Shown: positions 1-16,233, counted from the stretch's first letter. The stretch is DNA of 64,000 nucleotides from Mycobacterium sp. 1554424.7 (GCF_001665295.1 NZ_LZSE01000093.1:48728-112727); one strand, 5' to 3'. Made by a program: numbers and translations. Notes: generated from the letters alone by a model not told the origin.

Positions 1-281
1 AGCTCGCGGCGGGCGGGACCGCCCGGCTGACCGTGACGGTCGGCACCCACGCCCGCGCCCCCCTGGCGCTCGAGGCGCACCTGATCAGCCCCTGGGGCAC
101 GTGGGACTGGATGGGGCCCGCCGCGCTCGGCGCCGTCGTGCCCGCGCGCGGCACGGTCGAGCTCGGCTTCGACCTCGGCCCGCCGGCGGGGCTGGACCCC
201 GGCCAGTGGTGGGCCCTGGTGCGGGTCGGCTGCGCCGGCCGGCTCGTGTACTCGCCGGCGGTGAAGGTGACGGTGACATGA
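1..281 (+). CDS. C-terminal end of a probable alpha-mannosidase (5' end outside window)
   Basis: The reading frame is open from base 3 to the TGA at 279-281 and has no start of its own, so this is the last 92 or so residues of a longer protein. The piece is rich in hydrophobic and beta-prone residues, with a Trp-containing stretch (SPWGTWDWMGP) and a strand-like end (YSPAVKVTVT). That suits the C-terminal beta-sandwich of a large glycoside hydrolase. No catalytic residue lies here. The identity rests mainly on gene order: in M. tuberculosis the alpha-mannosidase Rv0648 precedes the homologues of the next two genes. The stop overlaps the next start (ATGA), which implies translational coupling. 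Confidence 0.6.
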   Translation, partial: LAAGGTARLTVTVGTHARAPLALEAHLISPWGTWDWMGPAALGAVVPARGTVELGFDLGPPAGLDPGQWWALVRVGCAGRLVYSPAVKVTVT

Positions 282-895
282 GCGCCGGGCTGGCGGCGAC
301 CGTGGCCGGCGGCGCGGTTTCGGTCGACGAGGTCGACGCCCGCGAGGCGCGGTTGCGCAGCGGACCGGGCGCGGCCGCGCTGCCCGCGATCGGCACCGCC
401 GAGGGCCGGCAGCTGCGGCGCTGGCTCACCCAGCTGATCGTGACCGAGCGGGTGGTCGCCGCCGAGGCCGCCGCCCGCGGCCTCGCCGCCACCGGCGCGC
501 CCGCCGAGGCCGAGGTGCTGCCCGACGCGACGGCGCGCCTCGAGATCGGCAGCGTGGCCGCCGCCGCGCTGGCGGATCCGCTGGCGCGGGCGCTGTTCGC
601 CGACGTCACCGCGACGGTCCGGGTCGGCGATGACGAGGTGGCCGGCTATCACGCCCGCAACCTGCTGCGATTCGCCGCGCCGCGACCCAGCGCCCACGGC
701 TGGCGGGCCCCCGCGCTCGCCGCGCCGCCGCTGGCGCAGGTGCGCGCGGCGATCGCCGACCACCTGCTGGGCGCCGCCCGGCGACGCGCGTTTCGGGTGT
801 GGCTGGACGCGCGGCGGGCCGCGCTGGTCCGGCTCGCCCCCGGCTACGAGCACCCGGGCGACCCGCGCCAACCCGACAACACGCACCGCCACTGA
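278..895 (+). CDS. Uncharacterised protein, homologue of Rv0649 (historically 'FabD2')
   Basis: A protein of 205 residues that starts at the ATG overlapping the previous stop by four bases and ends on a TGA sharing its last base with the next ATG. It therefore lies in a tightly coupled operon. The M. tuberculosis counterpart carries the name malonyl-CoA:ACP transacylase (fabD2). I see no GHSxG nucleophile motif and the length is far below the roughly 300 residues of a real FabD, so that function is not supported. The N-terminus (ATVAGGAVSVDEVDAREARL) resembles the start of SurA/parvulin-type chaperone domains, where a short strand precedes a helix; this is only an impression. The sequence is Ala/Arg rich and has no signal peptide. 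Function unknown. Confidence 0.7.
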   Translation: MSAGLAATVAGGAVSVDEVDAREARLRSGPGAAALPAIGTAEGRQLRRWLTQLIVTERVVAAEAAARGLAATGAPAEAEVLPDATARLEIGSVAAAALADPLARALFADVTATVRVGDDEVAGYHARNLLRFAAPRPSAHGWRAPALAAPPLAQVRAAIADHLLGAARRRAFRVWLDARRAALVRLAPGYEHPGDPRQPDNTHRH

Positions 896-1806
896 TGGCC
901 GCGCTCACGCTCTGCCTCGACATCGGCGGCACCAAGATCGCCGCCGCCCTGGCCGAACCCGGTGGCGCGCTGGTGCACACCGCCATCCGCCCCACGCCGG
1001 CCGGCGGCTCCGCGGAGCAGGTGTGGGCCGAGGTCGCCGCGATCATCGCCGACACGCTGCGCGTCGCCGACGGCGCCGTCACCGCGGCGGGCATCGCCTC
1101 GGCGGGCCCCATCGACCTGCACGCCGGAACGGTCAGCCCGGTCAACATCCGGGCCTGGCGCGGCTTCCCCCTGGCCGACCGGGTCGCGGCGGCGGCCGGC
1201 GTTCCCGCGCGGCTGGCCGGGGACGGCGTGTGCATGGCGCTCGGCGAGCACTGGCTCGGGGCGGGCCGCGGCGCGCGCTTCATGCTCGGCATGGTGGTGT
1301 CCACCGGCGTGGGCGGGGGATTGGTGCTCGACGGCGTTCCGTACACCGGGCGCACCGGCAACGCCGGCCACGTCGGCCACGTGGTCGTCGAGCAGGACGG
1401 GCGGCCGTGTGCGTGCGGCGGGCGCGGCTGCGTCGAGACCGTCGCGTCCGGGCCGTGGATGGTGCGCTGGGCGCGCGAAAACGGCTGGGCCGCGCCGCCG
1501 GGCGCCGGCGCCAGGGACCTGGCCGCCGCGGCGGCGGCCGGGGAACCGGTGGCGCAGCGGGCGTTTCGCCGCGGGACCACCGCTCTCGCGGCGATGATCG
1601 CCTCGGTCGGGGCGGTCTGCGACCTCGACCTCGTCGTCATCGGCGGCGGTGTGGCCAAGTCCGGGGAGCTGCTGTTCGACCCGCTGCGGGTGGCGCTGGC
1701 CGAATACGCCGGGCTTCAGTTCCTCGCCGGCCTGCGGGTGGTGCCGGCGGAGCTGGGGGGCGAGGCAGGTCTGGTCGGTGCGGCCCGGCTGGCCGGGCTC
1801 GCGTAG
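895..1806 (+). CDS. ROK-family sugar kinase (Rv0650 homologue)
   Basis: A 303-residue cytoplasmic kinase. The N-terminal phosphate-binding loop reads LDIGGTKIAAALAE (about residues 8-21). The ROK zinc signature CxCGxxGCxE is intact, with Cys172, Cys174 and Cys179. A second glycine-rich segment (VVIGGGVAKSGELL) lies near the C-terminus. Members phosphorylate glucose, other hexoses or N-acetyl sugars with ATP; the substrate cannot be read from the sequence. No N-terminal helix-turn-helix is present, so it is an enzyme rather than a ROK repressor. The start ATG overlaps the upstream stop by one base. Linkage to a mannosidase suggests use of the released hexose, which is an inference. Confidence 0.88.
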   Translation: MAALTLCLDIGGTKIAAALAEPGGALVHTAIRPTPAGGSAEQVWAEVAAIIADTLRVADGAVTAAGIASAGPIDLHAGTVSPVNIRAWRGFPLADRVAAAAGVPARLAGDGVCMALGEHWLGAGRGARFMLGMVVSTGVGGGLVLDGVPYTGRTGNAGHVGHVVVEQDGRPCACGGRGCVETVASGPWMVRWARENGWAAPPGAGARDLAAAAAAGEPVAQRAFRRGTTALAAMIASVGAVCDLDLVVIGGGVAKSGELLFDPLRVALAEYAGLQFLAGLRVVPAELGGEAGLVGAARLAGLA

Positions 1807-1814
1807 CCGCCGTT

Positions 1815-1844
1815 TTGGCCGACGGCGGCGGGCCAGGCTATCCT
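1815..1844 (+). promoter_or_regulatory. Probable SigA promoter of rplJ-rplL
   Basis: A -35-like TTGGCC (1815-1820) lies 18 bases before a -10-like TATCCT (1839-1844). This would place transcription start just upstream of the L10-type leader. Confidence 0.45.
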
Positions 1845-1854
1845 GGTTGCCGAT

Positions 1855-1995
1855 CCACCGAAGACCGTCGGTCACCGAGCAATCGGTTGAAGGTCCGGGA
1901 ACATCCCGGCGGCCCACGCAGGAGGACGAGGCAGAACGCCGGCGCACGCCGGTGCACTTTTACGCCCCGGCCGCTTCCTGCGCCGGGGCGTTCGT
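1855..1995 (+). ncRNA. Ribosomal protein L10 leader with attenuator-like hairpin
   Basis: The 180-base leader of rplJ contains the conserved actinobacterial block around 1861-1935 (AAGACCGTCGG, then GGTCCGGGAACATCCCGG, then CGCAGGAGGACGAGGC). It resembles the L10(L12)4 autoregulatory site, which mimics 23S rRNA. It is followed by a 9-bp perfect hairpin, CGCCCCGGC (1963-1971) with GCCGGGGCG (1982-1990), and the T-containing run TTCGTCGTTT. In this family, binding of the L10-L12 complex shifts the leader toward termination. The family assignment is from recalled consensus. Confidence 0.6.
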
Positions 1996-2041
1996 CGTTT
2001 CCGCGGTGAATCACCGACAACTTTGACCTCAGGAGGCATGC

Positions 2042-2656
2042 ATGGCCCGGGCTGACAAGGCCACCGCCGTTGCAGACATCGCGGAGCAGTTCAAGGACTC
2101 GACGGCCACCCTGATAACCGAGTACCGCGGTTTGACGGTGGCCAACCTGGCCGAGCTGCGCCGGTCGCTGGCGGGATCGGCCACCTACACCGTGGCCAAG
2201 AACACGCTGATCAAGCGGGCGGCCGCCGACGCCGGGATCGAGGGCCTCGACGAGCTGTTCGCCGGCCCGACGGCCATCGCGTTCGTCAGCGGCGAGCCCG
2301 TCGACGCCGCCAAGGCGATCAAGACCTTCGCCAAGGAGAACAAGGCCCTGGTCATCAAGGGCGGCTACATGGATGGCCACCCGCTGAGCGTGTCCGAAGT
2401 CGAGCGCATCGCGGACCTGGAGTCCCGCGAGGTGCTGCTGGCGAAGCTGGCCGGCGCGATGAAGGGCAACCTGGCCAAGGCGGCCAGCCTGTTCGCCGCC
2501 CCGACCTCGCAGATGGCCCGACTGTTGGCCGCACTGCAGGAGAAGAAACCCGCCGAGGCCGCTGCGCCGGAGCCCGCCGCCCCGGCCGCCGAGGCGCCGG
2601 CGGCAGCCGCCGAAGAAACCGCTGAATCCTCTCAAGCACCGGCCGAAGCCGAATAA
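2042..2656 (+). CDS. rplJ: 50S ribosomal protein L10
   Basis: A 204-residue L10, the stalk base that anchors L7/L12 dimers to 23S rRNA. The N-terminal half is canonical ([17 protein letters not shown]; then [18 protein letters not shown]). The final 45 or so residues are an Ala/Pro/Glu-rich tail that makes the protein longer than the 165-178 residues usual for the family. The start is fixed by AGGAGG at 2031-2036, five bases before the ATG at 2042. An ATG at 2038 is out of frame. It is co-transcribed with rplL 42 bases downstream and is likely autoregulated through the leader. Confidence 0.97.
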   Translation: MARADKATAVADIAEQFKDSTATLITEYRGLTVANLAELRRSLAGSATYTVAKNTLIKRAAADAGIEGLDELFAGPTAIAFVSGEPVDAAKAIKTFAKENKALVIKGGYMDGHPLSVSEVERIADLESREVLLAKLAGAMKGNLAKAASLFAAPTSQMARLLAALQEKKPAEAAAPEPAAPAAEAPAAAAEETAESSQAPAEAE

Positions 2657-2698
2657 CAACCAACCCGCAACTTAGAAAAACAAGGAAGGACCCACACC

Positions 2699-3094
2699 AT
2701 GGCCAAAATCTCTAGCGACGACCTGCTCGACGCCTTCAAGGAAATGACCCTGTTGGAGCTCTCGGACTTCGTCAAGAAGTTCGAGGAGACCTTCGAGGTC
2801 ACCGCGGCCGCCCCGGTCGCCGTCGCCGCCGCCGGTGGTCCGGCCGCCGGCGCTGCGCCCGCCGAGGCCGCCGAAGAGCAGTCGGAGTTCGACGTCATCC
2901 TCGAGGCCGCCGGCGACAAGAAGATCGGCGTCATCAAGGTGGTCCGCGAGATCGTCTCCGGCCTGGGCCTCAAGGAGGCCAAGGACCTGGTTGACGGCGC
3001 GCCTAAGCCGCTGCTCGAGAAGGTGGCCAAGGAGGCCGCCGACGAGGCCAAGGCCAAGCTCGAGGCCGCCGGCGCCACCGTCACCGTCAAGTAG
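2699..3094 (+). CDS. rplL: 50S ribosomal protein L7/L12
   Basis: A 131-residue stalk protein. It shows the N-terminal dimerisation helices, an Ala/Gly/Pro hinge (about residues 38-62) and the C-terminal factor-binding domain ([20 protein letters not shown]; then [16 protein letters not shown]). It recruits EF-G and EF-Tu to the ribosome. A clear ribosome binding site, AAGGAAGGA (about 2682-2690), precedes the ATG. The gene is followed immediately by a long perfect hairpin that ends the operon. Confidence 0.98.
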   Translation: MAKISSDDLLDAFKEMTLLELSDFVKKFEETFEVTAAAPVAVAAAGGPAAGAAPAEAAEEQSEFDVILEAAGDKKIGVIKVVREIVSGLGLKEAKDLVDGAPKPLLEKVAKEAADEAKAKLEAAGATVTVK

Positions 3095-3102
3095 CACCAC
3101 TT

Positions 3103-3140
3103 CACGAAACCCCCGGAAGCGCCCTTCCGGGGGTTTCGTG
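3103..3140. terminator. 17-bp perfect hairpin between rplL and the convergent TetR gene
   Basis: CACGAAACCCCCGGAAG (3103-3119) pairs without mismatch with CTTCCGGGGGTTTCGTG (3124-3140) around a 4-base loop. There is no U-tract, as is common for mycobacterial terminators. Its symmetry and its place between convergent genes suggest it stops transcription from both sides. Confidence 0.75.
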
Positions 3141-3143
3141 CGC

Positions 3144-3839
3144 TCAGCGGCGGCCGAAGGCCGCCCGCTGCGACGTTCGCACGCGCTCTAGCGAATCACC
3201 CAGCGCCACCAGGAAATTCGACGTCAGCGCGCCGAGCACCGGCGCGACGGCCGCGCCGTCGTCCCCGTAGAAGCCGGCCAATTCGAGCATCACGAACCCG
3301 TGCACCAACGCCCAGAACTGGGCCGCGGTGGCCACCACCGCCGCGTCGTCGGCCGCGGAACCCACGGTGACCCGCCCCGCGCGCATGGACCGCTGCACCG
3401 CGCGCACCACGTGCGCGAAGCTGGGGATGTCCCGCTCGATCTCGGCGACCGTCAGCTTCAGGACGTTGCCCGCGGGCGCGTTGATGCCGTGCGCGCTGGT
3501 GCTGCCGAACATCAGCCGATAGATGTGCGGACGCTCGATGGCGTAGCGCCGGTAGGCGGCGCCGACGGCGAACAGGTCGGCCACCGGGTCGTCGGTCTCG
3601 GGCACCGTCAGCGCGGCGTCGAACTGCCGCAGGCCCTCCTCGGCGACCGCGGCGATGAGCCCGCGCATCCCGCCGAAATGGGTGTAGACCGCCATCGTCG
3701 AGGTCCCCGCGGCGCCGGCCACCCGGCGGGTCTGCAGCGCGTCGGGGCCCTGCTCGTCGAGCAGGCCGACGGCTGCGTGCAGCATCTCGTCACGAACACT
3801 GCGGACGCTGGGCTCGGTCTCCGAAGGCATCCTTGCCAT
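3144..3839 (-). CDS. TetR-family regulator of the carotenoid oxygenase (Rv0653c homologue)
   Basis: A 231-residue repressor. The N-terminal TetR DNA-binding domain reads VRDEMLHAAVGLLDEQGPD, then the recognition region AGTSTMAVYTHFGGMRGLI. A helical ligand-binding domain follows, including FWALVHGFVMLELAGFY. I chose the start at MARMPSETEP; the open frame extends 23 codons further upstream but would then run through the operator. It is divergent from the carotenoid oxygenase, with a near-perfect palindrome between them, so control of both genes is likely. The inducer is unknown; an apocarotenoid or isoprenoid would fit the target gene (inference). Confidence 0.9.
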   Translation of the reverse strand: MARMPSETEPSVRSVRDEMLHAAVGLLDEQGPDALQTRRVAGAAGTSTMAVYTHFGGMRGLIAAVAEEGLRQFDAALTVPETDDPVADLFAVGAAYRRYAIERPHIYRLMFGSTSAHGINAPAGNVLKLTVAEIERDIPSFAHVVRAVQRSMRAGRVTVGSAADDAAVVATAAQFWALVHGFVMLELAGFYGDDGAAVAPVLGALTSNFLVALGDSLERVRTSQRAAFGRR

Positions 3840-3864
3840 CTTCTCATCACGGGCGTACGGTCCA

Positions 3865-3890
3865 TATAACACTGAAATATCAATGTTATA
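3865..3890. promoter_or_regulatory. Palindromic operator between TetR gene and carotenoid oxygenase
   Basis: TATAACACTGA (3865-3875) and TCAATGTTATA (3880-3890) are inverted arms matching at 10 of 11 positions around AATA. The element is AT-rich in GC-rich surroundings and ends directly before the GGAG ribosome binding site (3891-3894) of the oxygenase. Binding here could block transcription in both directions. Confidence 0.7.
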
Positions 3891-3901
3891 GGAGCTTAGC
3901 A

Positions 3902-5404
3902 GTGACATCCACGCAAGCCACTCGATCCACGAATCCGTATCTCGACGGCTTTCTCGCGCCGGTGGGCGCCGAGGTGACCGCGACCGATCTGGAGGTCACC
4001 GGGCACATCCCGGAGCACCTCGACGGGCGCTATCTGCGCAACGGGCCGAACCCGGCCGAAGAGGTCGACCCGGCCACCTATCACTGGTTCAGCGGCGACG
4101 GCATGGTGCACGGCGTCGCACTGCGCGACGGCAAGGCCCAGTGGTATCGCAACCGCTGGGTGCGCAGCCTCTCGGTGTGCGCCACCCTGGGCGAGCCGGC
4201 GCCGGGCCGCCTCAACCCGCGGGCGGGCATGCTGTCCTTCGGCGCCAACACCAACGTGCTGACCCACGCCGGGCGCACCCTGGCGCTGGTCGAGGGCGGG
4301 GCCGCCAACTACGAGCTGACCGACGACCTCGACACCGTCGGAACCTGCGACTTCGACGGCACGCTGGAAGGCGGCTACACCGCCCATCCGCACCGCGATC
4401 CGCACACCGGCGAGTTGCACGCCGTGTCTTACTCTTTCGCGCGCGGACACACCGTGCAGTACTCGGTGATCGACACCCACGGGCGGGCCCGCCGCACCGT
4501 CGACATCGAGGTGACCGGGTCGCCGATGATGCACGACTTCTCGCTGACCGACAAATACGTGGTGATCTACGACCTGCCGGTGACGTTCGACGCGGTGCAG
4601 GTGCTTCCGGTGAACATCCCGCGCTGGCTGGGCGTGCCGGCCCGGCTGGCGCTGCAGTCGCTGGTCGGGCGGGTCCGGGTGCCGGGCCCGATCACCGCCA
4701 TGATGAACCGCAACCCGAAACACGACGACCGGATGCCGTACGCCTGGAACCCCGGCTACCCGGCGCGCATCGGGGTCATGCCCCGCGAGGGCGGTAATAA
4801 GGACGTCCGGTGGTTCGACATCGAACCCTGCTACGTCTACCACCCGCTGAACGCGTACTCCGAGATGCGCGACGGCGCAGAGGTTTTGGTGCTCGACGTG
4901 GTGCGCTACTCGCGGATGTTCGACCGCGACCGGCGCGGCCCCGGCGACACCACGCCCAGGCTGGACCGCTGGACCATCAACCTGGCGACCGGCGCGGTGG
5001 CCACCGAATGCCGCGACGAGCGCTCGCAGGAATTTCCGCGGGTCAACGAGACGCGCCTCGGCGCGCAACATCGCTACGGCTACGCCGTCGGCATCGAGGG
5101 CGGGTTCCTCGCCGCGGGTGACCCGGAGATGGCCACACCGCTGTACAAGCACGACTACGCCACGGGATCGGCCACCGTGGCCCGACTCGACCCCGAGCTT
5201 TTGCTCGGCGAGATGTCTTTTGTCCCCAACCCCGCGGCGCGAGCCGAGGACGACGGCGTCCTGATGGGCTACGGCTACCACCGCGGCCGCGACGAAGGGC
5301 AGCTGGTGCTGCTGGATGCGCAGACCCTCGAATCGGTGGCTACCGTGCACCTGCCGCAGCGGGTGCCGATGGGATTCCACGGAAATTGGGCGCCCGCTAG
5401 CTAA
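3902..5404 (+). CDS. Carotenoid cleavage oxygenase (Rv0654 homologue)
   Basis: A 500-residue member of the RPE65/carotenoid cleavage oxygenase family. These non-haem iron enzymes split a polyene double bond with O2. The iron ligands are four histidines; candidates visible in order are in AHPHRDPHTGE, SPMMHDFSLTDKY, CYVYHPLNAY and the C-terminal MGFHGNW. The family N-terminus (GHIPEHLDGRYLRNGPNP) is intact. The frame extends upstream, but I take GTG 3902 because GGAG lies seven bases before it and because earlier starts fall within the operator and the TetR coding region. The M. tuberculosis enzyme cleaves linear and cyclic carotenoids in vitro. It is probably induced when the divergent TetR protein is released. 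Confidence 0.93.
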   Translation: MTSTQATRSTNPYLDGFLAPVGAEVTATDLEVTGHIPEHLDGRYLRNGPNPAEEVDPATYHWFSGDGMVHGVALRDGKAQWYRNRWVRSLSVCATLGEPAPGRLNPRAGMLSFGANTNVLTHAGRTLALVEGGAANYELTDDLDTVGTCDFDGTLEGGYTAHPHRDPHTGELHAVSYSFARGHTVQYSVIDTHGRARRTVDIEVTGSPMMHDFSLTDKYVVIYDLPVTFDAVQVLPVNIPRWLGVPARLALQSLVGRVRVPGPITAMMNRNPKHDDRMPYAWNPGYPARIGVMPREGGNKDVRWFDIEPCYVYHPLNAYSEMRDGAEVLVLDVVRYSRMFDRDRRGPGDTTPRLDRWTINLATGAVATECRDERSQEFPRVNETRLGAQHRYGYAVGIEGGFLAAGDPEMATPLYKHDYATGSATVARLDPELLLGEMSFVPNPAARAEDDGVLMGYGYHRGRDEGQLVLLDAQTLESVATVHLPQRVPMGFHGNWAPAS

Positions 5405-5564
5405 CACTCGCGTCAAATAACCGCGACGCCGCCGGTCTCAGGTCGGCCAATTTTTGCCGGCGGTGCGATCCAAGCCTGATGCCGGGTGCCTGACGTGCGC
5501 TACAGTGACTGATGCCACACAAAAGGGCAGGTGGCGGGCACGAGCGTCGACGGAAGGATTCCCC

Positions 5565-6578
5565 ATGGGCGTCGCTATCGAGGTGAGGGGGCTCACGAAG
5601 TCGTTCGGTCCCTCGAGAATTTGGGAAGACGTGACGTTGGATATCCCCGCCGGGGAGGTCAGCGTGCTCCTGGGGCCGTCGGGTACCGGCAAATCGGTTT
5701 TCCTGAAGTCCCTCATCGGCCTGCTGCGTCCGGAACGCGGCTCGATCATGATCGACGGCACCGACATCCTCGAGTGCTCGGCCAAGGAGCTCTACGAGAT
5801 CCGCACGCTGTTCGGCGTCATGTTCCAGGACGGCGCGCTGTTCGGTTCGATGAACCTCTTCGACAACGCGGCTTTCCCGCTGCGCGAGCACACCAAGAAG
5901 AAGGAAAGCGAGATCCGTGACATCGTCATGGAGAAGCTGACCCTGGTCGGCCTCGGCGGCGACGAGAAGAAGTTCCCCGGTGAGATCTCCGGCGGTATGC
6001 GCAAGCGCGCCAGCCTGGCCCGGGCCCTGGTGATGGACCCGCAGATCATCCTGTGCGACGAGCCCGACTCCGGTCTGGACCCGGTCCGTACCGCCTACCT
6101 GAGCCAGCTGATCCTCGACATCAACGCCCAGATCGACGCCACCGTCCTGATCGTCACGCACAACATCAACATCGCCCGGACCGTGCCGGACAACATGGGC
6201 ATGCTGTTCCGCCGCAAGCTGGTCATGTTCGGCCCGCGAGAGGTGCTGTTGACCAGCGATGAGCCCGTCGTGCGGCAGTTCCTCAACGGCCGGCGCATCG
6301 GGCCGATCGGCATGTCCGAGGAGAAGGACGAGGCGACCATGGCCGAGGAGCAGGCACTGCTCGACGCCGGTCACCACGCCGGCGGCGTCGAGGAGATCGA
6401 GGGAGTGCCCCCGCAGATCGTCGCGACGCCAGGGATGCCGGAGCGCAAGGCGGTCGCGCGCCGCCAGGCCCGGGTGCGCGAGATCCTGCACACCCTGCCC
6501 AAGAACGCCCAGGCGGCCATCCTCGACGACCTCGAGGGCACTCACCGCTTCAAGGCCAACGAGTTCGGCGACTCGTAA
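5565..6578 (+). CDS. mceG: Mce lipid-transporter ATPase MceG (Mkl)
   Basis: A 337-residue ABC ATPase. Walker A is GPSGTGKS (residues 37-44), the signature is ISGGMRKR, Walker B is IILCDEPDSGLD, and the switch histidine lies in VTHNIN. A C-terminal extension of about 85 residues follows the ABC domain, typical of the MlaF/MceG type. In mycobacteria this single ATPase energises the Mce complexes that import lipids such as cholesterol (Mce4) and fatty acids (Mce1). ATG 5565 is chosen because GGAAGGA (5552-5558) lies six bases upstream; the open frame continues further 5'. It stands alone with no mce or yrbE genes nearby, consistent with serving transporters encoded elsewhere. Confidence 0.93.
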   Translation: MGVAIEVRGLTKSFGPSRIWEDVTLDIPAGEVSVLLGPSGTGKSVFLKSLIGLLRPERGSIMIDGTDILECSAKELYEIRTLFGVMFQDGALFGSMNLFDNAAFPLREHTKKKESEIRDIVMEKLTLVGLGGDEKKFPGEISGGMRKRASLARALVMDPQIILCDEPDSGLDPVRTAYLSQLILDINAQIDATVLIVTHNINIARTVPDNMGMLFRRKLVMFGPREVLLTSDEPVVRQFLNGRRIGPIGMSEEKDEATMAEEQALLDAGHHAGGVEEIEGVPPQIVATPGMPERKAVARRQARVREILHTLPKNAQAAILDDLEGTHRFKANEFGDS

Positions 6579-10478
<3,900 letters not shown>

Positions 10479-10495
10479 TCACTTTTGGTATCTAA

Positions 10496-14470
<3,975 letters not shown>

Positions 14471-14481
14471 TTATTGCTGCG

Positions 14482-14510
14482 AAAAGCCCCGGGTTTTGCC
14501 CGGGGCTTTT
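14482..14510 (+). terminator. Intrinsic terminator of rpoBC
   Basis: AAAAGCCCCGGG (14482-14493) pairs perfectly with CCCGGGGCTTTT (14499-14510), giving a 12-bp stem, a 5-base loop and a terminal T4. Confidence 0.88.
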
Positions 14511-14533
14511 CCGTTCGCGGTTGGGCACCGTTA

Positions 14534-14593
14534 GCGCCGAGTGTGCGGCTAGCCGCACGGTCGGCGCCGAGTGTGCGGCTAGCCGCACACTCG
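14534..14593. repeat. Two tandem palindromic repeats between rpoC and end
   Basis: GCGCCGAGTGTGCGGCT plus AGCCGCAC (25 bases) occurs at 14534-14558 and again, identical, at 14564-14588, a 30-base period. Each copy is centred on the palindrome GTGCGGCT/AGCCGCAC. The second copy extends to a perfect 26-bp palindrome, arms CGAGTGTGCGGCT and AGCCGCACACTCG (14568-14593). It lies between the rpoC terminator and the promoter of the next gene. Confidence 0.85.
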
Positions 14594-14628
14594 CGGGCCC
14601 GTCGGCGCGGCTCAGTAGACTGGCCACC

Positions 14629-15384
14629 GTGCTCATCGGTTCGCACGTCCACCAGGACGATCCCCTGGCCGCCGCCCAGGCCGACGGCGCCGACGCCGTG
14701 CAGTTCTTCCTCGGCAACCCGCAGAGCTGGAAGAAGCCCAAGCCGCGCGACGACGCCGAGGCGCTGAAGGCGTCGTCCATTCCGCTGTACGTCCACGCGC
14801 CCTACCTGATCAACGTGGCGTCGGCCAACAACCGCATCCGCATCCCGTCGCGCAAGATCCTGCAAGACACCTGCGACGCGGCGTCGGCCATCAACGCGGC
14901 GGCGGTGATCGTGCACGGCGGCCACGCCGACGACAACGACATGGAGGCCGGGTTCGAGCGGTGGGTCAAGGCCCTGGACTACCTCGAGACGGACGTGCGC
15001 GTCTACCTGGAGAACACCGCCGGCGGCGAGCACGCCATGGCCCGCTACTTCGACACCATCGGCAGGCTCTGGGATCACATCGGGGACAAGGGGATTGGCT
15101 TTTGTCTGGACACCTGCCACGCATGGGCCGCGGGTGAGGAGCTGATCGACGCGGTCGACCGGATCAAGGCCCTGACGGGCCGCATCGACCTGGTGCACTG
15201 CAATGACTCGAGGGACGCGGCGGGCTCGGGCGCCGACCGGCACGCCAACTTCGGCACCGGCCAGATCGACCCCGAGCTGCTGGTCGCGGTGGTCAAGGCC
15301 GCCGACGCCCCGGTCATCTGCGAGACCGCCGACGAGGGCCGCAAGGACGACATCGCGTTCCTGCGGGAAAACACCGGCGGCTGA
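14629..15384 (+). CDS. nfo: Endonuclease IV (AP endonuclease)
   Basis: A 251-residue TIM-barrel AP endonuclease (M. tuberculosis end, Rv0670). It cleaves the backbone 5' of abasic sites in base-excision repair and uses three metal ions. Metal-ligand motifs are visible in order: [58 protein letters not shown] and ICETAD. I start at GTG 14629. A TAGACT -10 element (14616-14621) ends seven bases before it, so the transcript is probably leaderless. The longer open frame upstream only shadows rpoC. Confidence 0.95.
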   Translation: MLIGSHVHQDDPLAAAQADGADAVQFFLGNPQSWKKPKPRDDAEALKASSIPLYVHAPYLINVASANNRIRIPSRKILQDTCDAASAINAAAVIVHGGHADDNDMEAGFERWVKALDYLETDVRVYLENTAGGEHAMARYFDTIGRLWDHIGDKGIGFCLDTCHAWAAGEELIDAVDRIKALTGRIDLVHCNDSRDAAGSGADRHANFGTGQIDPELLVAVVKAADAPVICETADEGRKDDIAFLRENTGG

Positions 15385-15396
15385 CCCGAGGGGCCC

Positions 15397-16233
15397 ATGC
15401 TCGGTCGGCTCGCGACGCTGTTCGCGGTGGTTGCCCTGATCGCCGGTTGCACACCGTGGCCCGAGCTGCCGTCGGGCTTCGTCACCGGCACCAGCATCCA
15501 CCACCTCAACGTCGGCGGACACGATCGCGACTACCGGCTCCACAAGCCCGCGGGGGTGCCCGCGTCGGCCGCGCTGGTGGTCGTCATGCACGGCTATTCC
15601 GGCAGCGCCGCGCAGGCCGAAAGGGGTTATGACTGGGACGGTTTGGCCGATTCCGCCAAATTCGTCGTCGCCTACCCCGACGGTCTCGAGCGGGCGTGGA
15701 ACGTCGACGGGGAGGGTTGCTGCGGCCGGCCGGGACGCGAAGGCGTCGACGACGTCGCCTTCATCAGCGCGGCCGTGGCCGACATCGCCCGCAACGTCGG
15801 GATCGACCGCGCCAAGGTCTACGCCACCGGGATGAGCAACGGCGCCATCATGTCCTTCACGCTGGCGTGCAGCACCGACATCTTCGCGGCGATCGGGCCG
15901 GTGGCCGGCACCCAGCTCAGCGCCTGCCGCGGCCCACGCCCCACGTCGGTCATGCACGTTCACGGCACCGCCGATCGGCTCGTCCCGTACGCCGGCGGCC
16001 AGGGCTTCAGCGTCATCAACGGTCCGTCGGTGCCCGACGTCAATGCGTTCTGGCGCAACGTCGATGGATGCGGCGCGCCGGCCGCGACCACCAGCGGCCC
16101 CGTCTCCACGTCGACGGCCGCGTGCGCCGGCAACCGCGGCGTCGTGCTCATCACCGTCGACGGCGGCGGCCACGAGTGGCCGGGGTTCGCGACCCAGGCG
16201 CTGTGGCAATTCTTCGCGGCGCACCCGCGCTGA
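15397..16233 (+). CDS. lpqP: Lipoprotein esterase LpqP (PHB-depolymerase family)
   Basis: A 278-residue exported alpha/beta hydrolase. A hydrophobic signal segment ends in the lipobox LIAGC (lipidated Cys at about residue 18). The catalytic triad is readable: Ser in TGMSNGAI, Asp in HGTADRLVPY and His in GGGHEWPG. An oxyanion element appears in VVMHGYSGSA. The fold is that of LpqC-type esterases related to poly(3-hydroxybutyrate) depolymerase and feruloyl esterase; the natural substrate is unknown. It begins 12 bases after the end stop codon, so co-transcription with end is likely. Confidence 0.9.
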   Translation: MLGRLATLFAVVALIAGCTPWPELPSGFVTGTSIHHLNVGGHDRDYRLHKPAGVPASAALVVVMHGYSGSAAQAERGYDWDGLADSAKFVVAYPDGLERAWNVDGEGCCGRPGREGVDDVAFISAAVADIARNVGIDRAKVYATGMSNGAIMSFTLACSTDIFAAIGPVAGTQLSACRGPRPTSVMHVHGTADRLVPYAGGQGFSVINGPSVPDVNAFWRNVDGCGAPAATTSGPVSTSTAACAGNRGVVLITVDGGGHEWPGFATQALWQFFAAHPR

